From the NCBI GenBank assembly GCA_963621975.1, contig CAVFGI010000005.1, forward strand, positions 5,077-69,076: 64,000 nt of DNA, in the 5' to 3' direction. Shown piece by piece: positions 51,133 to 57,720 of the stretch. The translations under genes were made by a program, and so were the position numbers. Each line of letters begins with the position of its first letter. The first letter of the stretch is position 1. Origin of the DNA: UBA9732 sp963621975. GTDB lineage: Bacteria; Spirochaetota; Spirochaetia; Sphaerochaetales; Sphaerochaetaceae. The notes beneath the pieces are model-generated. The model was given only the letters and a program-made list of their open reading frames with translations, was not told where the DNA came from and did not search any database.

Positions 51133-51507
51133 TTAATTAGGTAAAAGAAGCTCGTGAAAGACCTTCTCTATCTCAAGTTTAGGTACAATATAACTTGCAT
51201 TATAAAGTGACGATGACACGCTGAGAATTGCTGTGCTGTTTATGTTTTCAATACAAACAGTGTATCCCTCTAGTGACAAACTCAAACGCTCTCCTGGGCT
51301 TAAAAGCACAGCGTACCCATGCTCTGTTTGATGGGCCTGAACACGCTTAGAAAGATCACTCCATTTATCGTTACCCTTAGACAAACTAAAGAACACATTA
51401 GTCCGTTTAGGTTCTGTAAAAGAACAAATGGCAGTAATGCTGAAATTGATTTTCTTTCTCAGGTCCAGACAAACGCTAAACAATGTTTCTCGTGTTGCAA
51501 TAAACAT
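51133..51507 (-). CDS. Unknown element protein B, 124 aa, paralogue of protein A
   Basis: Also 124 residues when started at ATG 51507, which has AAGGAG 10 bases upstream; an earlier in-frame start lacks such a site. The C-terminal half (HGYAVLLSPGERLSLSLEGY, AILSVSSSLYNASYIVPKLEIE) aligns with protein A over about 65 residues. The N-terminus ATRETLFSVCLDLRKKINFS is also beta-alpha like protein A's GLCLDTCTNVFFEIYAT. The function is unknown. Both are transcribed toward the terminator at 50618, as a two-gene operon. Confidence 0.75.
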   Translation of the reverse strand: MFIATRETLFSVCLDLRKKINFSITAICSFTEPKRTNVFFSLSKGNDKWSDLSKRVQAHQTEHGYAVLLSPGERLSLSLEGYTVCIENINSTAILSVSSSLYNASYIVPKLEIEKVFHELLLPN

Positions 51508-51592
51508 TTTATTTAGCTCCTTTTTGTTTTTATTCTTGGCACGTAGAAGCTCACAGCTCCCCATTAATGCCTAATTTGCAAAGGGGATAAGA

Positions 51593-51607
51593 TGCGCCTC
51601 AGGCGCA
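51593..51607. repeat. Palindrome TGCGCCT-C-AGGCGCA
   Basis: A perfect 7-bp inverted repeat around one base in the divergent region between protein B and the second excisionase-like gene. GC-rich in an AT-rich setting, so a protein-binding site is likely. Confidence 0.6.
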
Positions 51608-51688
51608 ATCTTCCAGTACAAAAAAGATTCTTATTGAAGCCCCCTTTTGAGCTTTGGCCCAAATCACAAAGGAATTACAACTTGGATA

Positions 51689-51731
51689 GAGCCATTTTCA
51701 TCAACAACAAAATCTACAGGCTAAATGGCTC
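51689..51731 (+). promoter_or_regulatory. Inverted repeat GAGCCATTT...AAATGGCTC before the second excisionase-like gene
   Basis: Two perfect 9-bp arms separated by 25 bases, ending one base before the ribosome-binding site AAGGAGATT. It could be a leader hairpin that controls translation or a two-site operator. Confidence 0.55.
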
Positions 51732-51744
51732 AAGGAGATTTTTA

Positions 51745-51954
51745 ATGATTGAGAACAAACCTTATTTAACTTATTCAGAGGCAGCAGAAATTTTGGACAT
51801 CAAGCTGTGTACTTTGTATAGCTACGTTAGCAAGGGAAAACTTACTCAAGTCAAAAGACCAGGTAAAAAATCAGTCTTTGACAAGGACTACATCATGGCA
51901 GTTGCTTTGGGAGAAATAGTAACTGGAAAAATCATAACTAACAAATCAGAATAG
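51745..51954 (+). CDS. Excisionase-like helix-turn-helix protein 2, 69 aa
   Basis: Paralogue of the protein at 49699: TYSEAAEILDIKLCTLYSYV and VKRPGKKSVFDKDYIMAVA align almost position by position with it. It starts at ATG 51745 with CAAGGAGATT upstream. A long 5' extension of the frame has no coding character. Two such proteins in one element suggest one for excision and one as a regulator of transfer genes. Confidence 0.85.
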   Translation: MIENKPYLTYSEAAEILDIKLCTLYSYVSKGKLTQVKRPGKKSVFDKDYIMAVALGEIVTGKIITNKSE

Positions 51955-52084
51955 CCCCGGCAGGGAGAGAAAGAAGGGTTGGACAAGAGGTTTTTGCATG
52001 AGATACAAAAATTTTTTCAAAAAGCCAGCATTTTGACTTTGGTATCATGATAAAAGGACTTACAATTATAACGTGGAGGTTCAA

Positions 52085-52255
52085 ATGACTCTTTCAAAGA
52101 GCAATTTACTTTTTATCTTAACAGCATTTCTCTTGTTTCCCCTCTTATTTTTTTCATGTTGGCAGGAACATCTTGAAGAGAAGGCCACGATATTGATCTC
52201 AAAAGACACAGAATGCATTAGCCCAACGCAAGTTAAGTTTCATCTAAGAGAATGA
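52085..52255 (+). CDS. Small putative lipoprotein, 56 aa
   Basis: Residues 5-24 form a hydrophobic signal (NLLFILTAFLLFPLLFF) ending in FFSC, a plausible lipobox with Cys25 in the mature +1 position. The mature peptide of about 32 residues starts CWQEHLEEKATILIS. GGAGG stands 8 bases before the ATG at 52085. No family is recognised. A small element-encoded lipoprotein could serve surface exclusion or entry blocking, which is only a guess. Confidence 0.6.
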   Translation: MTLSKSNLLFILTAFLLFPLLFFSCWQEHLEEKATILISKDTECISPTQVKFHLRE

Positions 52256-52265
52256 GAAAATTTTT

Positions 52266-52290
52266 AAGGGGTTCTGCAAAAACCTTTTTT
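52266..52290 (+). terminator. Hairpin with T-run after the small lipoprotein gene
   Basis: AAGGGGTT and AACCTTTT pair imperfectly around CTGCAAA, followed by TTTTTT. It is a variant of the GGTTTTTGCAAAAACC family. Confidence 0.5.
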
Positions 52291-52358
52291 AGTCGCTTCT
52301 TTTAAGATGGCATCGTACAAGTGTGCCGCCTACAAAATGGATGTTTATTCTATGGGTG

Positions 52359-52919
52359 TTATCTTTCTTCCCTTGTCACAACACCATCTACAATGCCATA
52401 GGCTATGGCCTTTTTAGAATCCATCCAGAAATTCCGGTCGCAGTCTTCAGACACTTGGCTGTAGGTTTTGCCTGTACAAGAACAGATAAAGTCATAGACT
52501 TCATTCTTAACACGTGCCATTTCACGAGCAGTGATTTCAAAGTCCGCAGCTTGCATTAAGGAGGCTCCACCTAAAGGCTGATGAATCATAACTCTCGCAT
52601 GAGGGAGCATCTTACGCTTGCCTTTAGTTCCAGCCATAAGAATCATAGCCCCCATACTTGCAGCAAGACCTGTGCAGACAACCTCAACCGGACACTTAAG
52701 CACCATCATGGTGTCAATTAACATAAAGCCTGCTTGGATAGAACCTCCAGGGGAGTTAAGCATTATGGTGATATCTTTTTCTGCATCCAAAGCCTCTAAT
52801 TTCAGTAACCAAAGACTGACTTTACTGCACATGGCATCTGTAATCTCACCATTAATCACAATTACTCTAGACTCTTCTACAAGCTCGAAAGAACACTGAA
52901 TTTCCTGTGTTTCTGCCAT
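52359..52919 (-). CDS. ClpP-family serine protease encoded on the element
   Basis: A 186-residue ClpP homologue. The catalytic triad is Ser88 in GLAASMGA, His113 in HARVMIHQPLGGA and Asp161 in EDCDRNFWMD. LNSPGGSIQAGFMLIDTM is the conserved oxyanion/handle region. The family lengths (about 190-205) fit. Unlike chromosomal clpP there is no clpX neighbour; instead it follows the TraG-like gene with one base between (AAGGAGGA overlapping the traG end). It may form a proteolytic ring with a host Clp ATPase, or process a transfer protein. Confidence 0.88.
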   Translation of the reverse strand: MAETQEIQCSFELVEESRVIVINGEITDAMCSKVSLWLLKLEALDAEKDITIMLNSPGGSIQAGFMLIDTMMVLKCPVEVVCTGLAASMGAMILMAGTKGKRKMLPHARVMIHQPLGGASLMQAADFEITAREMARVKNEVYDFICSCTGKTYSQVSEDCDRNFWMDSKKAIAYGIVDGVVTREER

Positions 52920-52920
52920 A

Positions 52921-54510
52921 TTAATTGTCCTCCTTCTTATTCAATAACCTTTCCAGTGCCGGCGGAACTTCCCTCAAATCTTCATCAAGAGTTTCCTTAC
53001 ACAAAGCATCCAACACAGCTTCTCCACCCAAGACTTTCTTGCTAAAGCCTCCAAACTCTAATTCTCTTTGCTGGGGACCAAAAAGCTGAAGATGCATCTT
53101 AAGATACTCATAATCCAAAGGAATCATTCTCTTAAAGTGGCGTACATTCTCATTTAGCTTGGCCTTCTCATGCACGCCCCACGCACTCCAGTCAACCAGC
53201 TTGCCAATATATGGCTTACACATGTCATCCAGCACCACCACCTCATCTTCTTTAAGCTGGTTTAACTCGCTTACGGGAAGAACTGGCTTATCTAAGCCTG
53301 TAGCAATATCGGTCTTATCACCGCTTAATGCCGATATCTCTGAGAGCGTTGCAATATCTCGTCCACCCATGAACATGAAGGTCCTGCAATTAGATGCAAT
53401 GGTGCGTGAAACATCGTGGCCATACCTGTAAGAGAGCTGAGAGAGTGCTTGGAGGGCAAGTATAAAGCGAATCCCTCTACTGCGTGCAGCTGTAAGCTTA
53501 TTAGCCCAACAAGAGCCTACAAATGAACCAAACTCATCTAAAATGAAGTCAACCTTAGTTGGTAGGACATTGTTTTCTCTGGAGTCGGCATAGCTTACAA
53601 GCTCACTATAGCACTGTTCTATGAACAAAGATGCCACCCCGTACAATGACGTAGACTCGTCAGGACACATAAGATAAACAGCTGTAGGCTTTTTAGCTAT
53701 GTTTCTCAAGTGGAAATCTGAACAAGATAAAAGGTCACGAACATCTTCCTGATCAACATACGGAGAGAGCATGGCATTAAACTCACTTAGTACGCAATTT
53801 AGAGTCCTGCCTTCTTCTTCAAGAGAAAGGATAGATTCAAGACTTCTTCTTGCCTCTGAGTTCTTACCAAGTAGTTCTCTTAATTCTTTTCTATGCTCCT
53901 CGTTTGCAAAACACTGGTTTCCTATGCTTTGGATAGAGTCAAATGTAAGAGAGAAATGATTCTCTAATAGAAGTAAAGCAATGCCAATGAATGTAGCCCT
54001 AGCTGTACTTTCCCAATACTTGTCCTTATCAGATACAATGCAAGCTACAAGAATGTCTGTTATTCCCTTTAACAGTGACATAGCATGACTTTCTTCTCCA
54101 TCATCCCAATACTTCTGAACAAGAGATAAAGGACTGAACCTATTTCCTATTGCAGGGTTTCTGAGATTTATGACCTTAATATCCATTCCACAGGCTTTAA
54201 CTTCTTTGGCAGTATTCCTATATATTTCACCTTTCATGTCAGAAATTACCATAGACCTTCCCGCACGAGAGGACATAACAACTAGTGGATACAAAACTCT
54301 TCTAGTCTTTCCTTTTCCAGATGCACCGCAAATCATGCAATGCTTTTGTGGATCACTAAGATACACATTATCACCATCTATATCTAATGGGATTCCAGAG
54401 TCCTTTAGGGTTTTGCTTCCAAAGGTTGTTCTCTCATGGCTCTTATGAAATTCAGACGCTGTCCCAAGGCCTGCCTTAGCAGGTCCTACTGCACTTAATG
54501 AGTAAGACAT
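52921..54510 (-). CDS. Type IV coupling protein (VirD4/TraG-like ATPase), without N-terminal membrane anchor
   Basis: Links a relaxosome or effector to a type IV secretion channel. Walker A is GASGKGKTR at 62-70 and Walker B is in MVISDMKGEIYRNTA near 87-101. The C-terminal motifs are FILDEFGSFVGSCWANKLTA and RFILALQALSQLSYRYG. The protein of 529 residues starts almost directly before Walker A: the usual two transmembrane helices are missing, as in some soluble TraG forms. It has AAGGAG before the ATG at 54510. It is in a block with sigma factor (upstream) and ClpP (downstream). Confidence 0.88.
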   Translation of the reverse strand: MSYSLSAVGPAKAGLGTASEFHKSHERTTFGSKTLKDSGIPLDIDGDNVYLSDPQKHCMICGASGKGKTRRVLYPLVVMSSRAGRSMVISDMKGEIYRNTAKEVKACGMDIKVINLRNPAIGNRFSPLSLVQKYWDDGEESHAMSLLKGITDILVACIVSDKDKYWESTARATFIGIALLLLENHFSLTFDSIQSIGNQCFANEEHRKELRELLGKNSEARRSLESILSLEEEGRTLNCVLSEFNAMLSPYVDQEDVRDLLSCSDFHLRNIAKKPTAVYLMCPDESTSLYGVASLFIEQCYSELVSYADSRENNVLPTKVDFILDEFGSFVGSCWANKLTAARSRGIRFILALQALSQLSYRYGHDVSRTIASNCRTFMFMGGRDIATLSEISALSGDKTDIATGLDKPVLPVSELNQLKEDEVVVLDDMCKPYIGKLVDWSAWGVHEKAKLNENVRHFKRMIPLDYEYLKMHLQLFGPQQRELEFGGFSKKVLGGEAVLDALCKETLDEDLREVPPALERLLNKKEDN

Positions 54511-54531
54511 TGTTTGTTCTCCTTTTAGATT

Positions 54532-55185
54532 TTAGATTTTTGCAATGCAAAGATTGCGACAGTCTTTCAACGCTTGCTTTTCAAGTTGATGTGCGCGTTG
54601 TTTTGTAAGACCAAACATCTTCCCAATTTCTTCTAATGTAGAGTTCTTTCTTCCAAAGGCACCAAACCTATTTAGAAGAACATCTCTTTCTCTTTGTGGA
54701 AGTTGTGATAGCACCTTAGATAGTTCTTCCAAGATAAGATTCTTATCAAAGTCCACTTCTTCAAGACAAAGGCTATCTAGTAGTGGCTCAGAGTCCAAGT
54801 CTGTTTCCTCTAGGGAGAGACTTAAAATCTTTGAACGCTTTTTTACATACTTTTGAATGGCATCTTTTATGTAGAAGGAAGCAAAAGTTGCAAATCTAGC
54901 ACCTTTTGAGCTATCAAATCTTTCTGATGCTCTAATAAGACCAATGTTTCCTTCTGAGTATAAGTCATCAAAATCAAGGTTAGAATTTGCCTTGAAAAAC
55001 CTTAAAGCAAGATTTACAACAAGTCTTTGGTTATGGACTACAAGAAGATTTCTTGCATTCAGGTTTCCAGTTATAGCCAAAGCTCCAAGAGTGTTTTCTT
55101 CTTTCTCTGTAAGAAGTCTGTGGTTAAGGATGCACTTAAAGATTCCAAGTGCAAGCACGTTTTCTGATTTCACATTATCAATCAT
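54532..55185 (-). CDS. Sigma-70 family factor encoded on the element, 217 aa
   Basis: RNA polymerase sigma factor with regions 2 and 4 but no long region 1. Region 2 is LDFDDLYSEGNIGLIRASERFDSSKGARFATFASFYIKDAIQ (spread over about 70-112), region 4 is LPQRERDVLLNRF followed by TLEEIGKMFGLTKQRAHQLEKQ, the -35 recognition helix. The N-terminus resembles the sporulation/flagellar-type group 3 factors. It starts at ATG 55185 with AAAGGAGAAA upstream. It heads the traG-clpP block and may direct RNA polymerase to element promoters. Confidence 0.9.
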   Translation of the reverse strand: MIDNVKSENVLALGIFKCILNHRLLTEKEENTLGALAITGNLNARNLLVVHNQRLVVNLALRFFKANSNLDFDDLYSEGNIGLIRASERFDSSKGARFATFASFYIKDAIQKYVKKRSKILSLSLEETDLDSEPLLDSLCLEEVDFDKNLILEELSKVLSQLPQRERDVLLNRFGAFGRKNSTLEEIGKMFGLTKQRAHQLEKQALKDCRNLCIAKI

Positions 55186-55450
55186 GTGTTTCTCCTTTGG
55201 CTTGTCAAAATGATAACCGTTAGGACGAAAAGGGGGTTCAATCCCCCTAAATGACAAAAAACACTAGAAGAAAATATCCTTATTCATGGATTGTTTGTAG
55301 ATATTCTTAAACATAAGCAATAAAGAATATAGTGTGTAAGGTCCAAAAAGTAAAATGCAAGTGAAAACTTGTATTTTTATTCCCACATGCCGGAGCATTT
55401 CTATAAAAGAATCCGAGTTTATTACTGAGGCAAAGAAGATGCTTCTTAAT
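55186..55450. other. Intergenic region upstream of the sigma factor
   Basis: No gene is seen in these 265 bases. The plus-strand ORFs are shorter than 20 codons. The minus-strand leader of the sigma factor lies here, but I could not place a convincing promoter. Confidence 0.4.
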
Positions 55451-55609
55451 CTACAATAGAGTTTCTAAATCTCTCCTACCATAGTAGAGAAAACGACGAA
55501 CTTCCATAACTTTTGGATTATTGAGGGATTCAGTTATGTAATTTACAGTAGCCTCCATGTCTTCGTAAAATAGAGGCAAGTATCTTAGTTTATACTTCTT
55601 CTTTTGCAT
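55451..55609 (-). pseudogene. RelE/ParE-type toxin with internal deletion, 52 aa
   Basis: The first 33 residues (KLRYLPLFYEDMEATVNYIT) match the N-terminus of RelE/ParE toxins, and the last 18 (VMEVRRFLYYGRRDLETLL) match their C-terminus. The middle 50-60 residues are absent, with the reading frame kept. The RNase or gyrase-binding core is therefore lost and the product should be inactive. Its start overlaps the antitoxin gene by 20 bases, as in intact modules. Confidence 0.75.
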
Positions 55610-55859
55610 TTACAGACTTCCTGAGATTTGTAAAAACTTGTTTGTGAGATAGTCTTTCTGTAGTGTATTTAGCTTGGTTGTCTGCAACTTCTAATGAATC
55701 TTCAATGTTATTTGTGAGCTTGCTGTAAGACTCAAGACTCATAACAACCATCTTACCATAGCCATTCTTTGTAAGAAAAACAGGACTACCTTCACTTACA
55801 ATTTTCTCAATACGTGTAAAGTTATTCCTTAAATCCGATACTGGCATAATTTGAAGCAT
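55590..55859 (-). CDS. Phd/YefM-type antitoxin, 89 aa
   Basis: The N-terminus LQIMPVSDLRNNFTRIEKIV and FLTKNGYGKMVVMSLESYSKL are characteristic of Phd/YefM antitoxins, which bind their own promoter through this domain and the toxin through the C-terminal helix. The start is ATG 55859 with AGGAGAT. It keeps an intact reading frame although its toxin is deleted; a role as an orphan regulator or as an antidote against a second toxin is possible. A palindromic operator lies upstream. Confidence 0.88.
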   Translation of the reverse strand: MLQIMPVSDLRNNFTRIEKIVSEGSPVFLTKNGYGKMVVMSLESYSKLTNNIEDSLEVADNQAKYTTERLSHKQVFTNLRKSVNAKEEV

Positions 55860-55883
55860 ATATACATCTCCTATATACTTATA

Positions 55884-55909
55884 CTTTATCATAATTATGA
55901 TTGATAAAG
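55884..55909. promoter_or_regulatory. Operator of the antitoxin gene
   Basis: ATCATAATTATGAT (55888-55901) is a perfect 14-bp palindrome, framed by CTTTATC and GATAAAG. It lies 25 bases upstream of the antitoxin start, the expected place for autorepression. Confidence 0.65.
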
Positions 55910-56210
55910 AGCAATACCAACCTATCTGCACAATTGAAACAGATTTAATTATTACGTTGCCATGAGGCAGGTAAAAAAAAGGATGGCTATCCTACATTTT
56001 TGACGGCCTTTTTTAACTGAGCAAATATAAGTATGCATATAAGAAATTCTTTTAGGAAACAAGAACTCTCAAAAGAAGTGGCTAAAAAGAGGCTCAATCA
56101 TAAAATCTGTGGAATTCTAATGTGCAATTATTTCAGTTTGTCTCTTCTTTTTAACGGAATTATGAAATATCATATATTTCTACAAAAATAATCATTTACA
56201 AGGAGTTTCA
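55910..56210. other. Divergent intergenic region between antitoxin and PARG-like gene
   Basis: Apart from the operator region I see only an AT-rich leader. A 52-codon frame at 56033-56191 has no ribosome-binding site and no recognisable content. The PARG-like gene has AAGGAG at 56200-56205. Confidence 0.4.
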
Positions 56211-57407
56211 ATGGTATCTGTATATGGATGTATCGATGTAATCGTAAAAAGATCTTCAATGTTGGACGGAGGAAAAAAACTCATTATGGATGAGAAAATA
56301 AAAAGTCCATTCTATGACGATGACCTTATTTGTATTCCAGGAGGCATGAGCCCACACGATGCAGAATGTACTGCTGCTTATTTGGAAAGAACGTACAGCA
56401 TAAAGATAATTGATTATACCAATGAAAAGCATCCGTTTGCAAAAGATGGAGCAATAGTTAATGGTCCTTTTGGTCTCACGACAGAATGTAACTGGCTCAT
56501 CAACTCTGAAGGTGGATGGTCTCTAAAAAAGGACAACAAGGTAAAAGTTGCACTAAGTCCTTGGTACAGTAAGTTATGGAAAGATAAATTTGATGTAGCT
56601 TCATTAAATCATGACAGAGATACACTATATGCTTTAAGGGCCGCAGTTCTCAAATATAACAAAGCTGTTGTCAATAATGGCGGATACTACATAAATGGGC
56701 AATTTGTTCCCATTTTAGATGCTCAAGACAGCTGTTCATTCCAGCATGAGATTTTCCCAGAATCTGCAGGTAAATACGATACTCAATTCTCTGTTGTTAA
56801 TGAGGATTGTCTTGCAGTAGCAAGAGAATTGGCATCAGAAAACCCTATTGTCCTCAATATGGCAAATAGACACACCCCAGGTGGCGGTGCTGAATATGGT
56901 GCAGGAGCTCAGGAAGAGTGTCTTTTCAGATCTTCAAACTATTACACAACGCTTTATCCTATAAGGGACATTGCCTATCCTATGGACAGAGATTTTGGAG
57001 CAATATATTCACCTAATGTAACGGTATTCAGAGGCCTTGAAGCTGAAGGTTATCCTCTTCTTGAGAAGCCTTTTAAAGTTTCGTTCATGGCTGTTGCCGC
57101 ATTAAACAGGCCACACCTTACAGAAGATGGAGACTACTTAGATGTAGAACGAGAAGGAATGAAAAATAAAATCCGTACAATGTTTAATGTTGCGATAAGA
57201 TTCAAGCATAACGTTCTCATTCTTTCTGCTTTTGGTTGCGGAGCATTCAAGAATCCACCGGATAAAGTTGCAATGCTGTTTAAGGATATTCTTTCTGAAC
57301 AGCTATATAAAAATGCCTTTAAAAAAGTCATCTTTGCAATTAAGAAAGATCATAATGACGTCAACAATGAAAACTATCAGGCATTTGACAAAGTTTTCAA
57401 GAATTAA
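56211..57407 (+). CDS. TIGR02452-like protein with bacterial PARG fold
   Basis: Predicted poly/mono-ADP-ribose glycohydrolase-type protein of 398 residues. The signature of the microbial PARG macrodomain is GGG at 224-226 and QEE at 234-236 within HTPGGGAEYGAGAQEECLFR; Glu235 and Glu236 are the catalytic pair in this family. VLILSAFGCGAFKNPP near 335-350 is the second conserved loop. Residues 1-150 form an extension not usual for the minimal family, with a possible small domain (HDAECTAAYLERTYSIKIID). The ribosome-binding site AAGGAG supports ATG 56211. It is followed after 313 bases by an Hsp70-like gene in the same direction. Confidence 0.85.
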   Translation: MVSVYGCIDVIVKRSSMLDGGKKLIMDEKIKSPFYDDDLICIPGGMSPHDAECTAAYLERTYSIKIIDYTNEKHPFAKDGAIVNGPFGLTTECNWLINSEGGWSLKKDNKVKVALSPWYSKLWKDKFDVASLNHDRDTLYALRAAVLKYNKAVVNNGGYYINGQFVPILDAQDSCSFQHEIFPESAGKYDTQFSVVNEDCLAVARELASENPIVLNMANRHTPGGGAEYGAGAQEECLFRSSNYYTTLYPIRDIAYPMDRDFGAIYSPNVTVFRGLEAEGYPLLEKPFKVSFMAVAALNRPHLTEDGDYLDVEREGMKNKIRTMFNVAIRFKHNVLILSAFGCGAFKNPPDKVAMLFKDILSEQLYKNAFKKVIFAIKKDHNDVNNENYQAFDKVFKN

Positions 57408-57506
57408 AAAGAAGAAATATATGGAAACAGTTGTTTAACGTTGCACAGGAAAAACAACAAGAAAACACTTAATAATTTTTATGTTGACTTTTACATTAAA
57501 TGCAGT

Positions 57507-57528
57507 ACAACAAAAGTTGTGGTATAAT
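57507..57528 (+). promoter_or_regulatory. Extended -10 promoter with operator before the Hsp70-like gene
   Basis: TGGTATAAT (57520-57528) is an extended -10. Directly upstream, ACAAC-AAAA-GTTGT (57507-57520) is a perfect 5-bp inverted repeat that could seat a repressor. It would give the Hsp70-like gene its own start separate from the PARG gene. Confidence 0.55.
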
Positions 57529-57568
57529 AAGAAAAATAAATGATATTAAGCTTTTTAAGATAAATTTT

Positions 57569-57664
57569 ATGAAGTTAGATTGGAAAGAAAAACTATTTAA
57601 GGCTGCGACTCTATTTAAGCTTTTTACTGTTACCTTGGGTTATTTATTGTTTTTGGAGGGGTGA
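57569..57664 (+). CDS. Possible 31-residue membrane peptide
   Basis: An open frame from ATG 57569 to TGA encodes a lysine-rich amphipathic start (MKLDWKEKLFKAATLFKLF) and a hydrophobic end (TVTLGYLLFLEG). It sits between the promoter at 57528 and the Hsp70-like gene. The ribosome-binding site is weak. Small size and hydrophobicity make it a candidate toxin or small effector, or a leader peptide, but coding is unproven. Confidence 0.3.
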   Translation: MKLDWKEKLFKAATLFKLFTVTLGYLLFLEG

Positions 57665-57720
57665 TTATTTTTTGTTTAATTCTGTTAAAGTGCATTTAAA
57701 TAATCAATAACAACAATTTT

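Noticed and set aside
55921..55995. Hairpins around TGCCATGAGGCA and AGGATGGCTATCCT as terminators of the antitoxin region
   Set aside because: Stems are 4-5 bp and are followed by A-runs rather than T-runs in the relevant direction.
56033..56191. 52-codon ORF upstream of the PARG-like gene
   Set aside because: No ribosome-binding site, no recognisable composition, and it ends inside the leader of the next gene.
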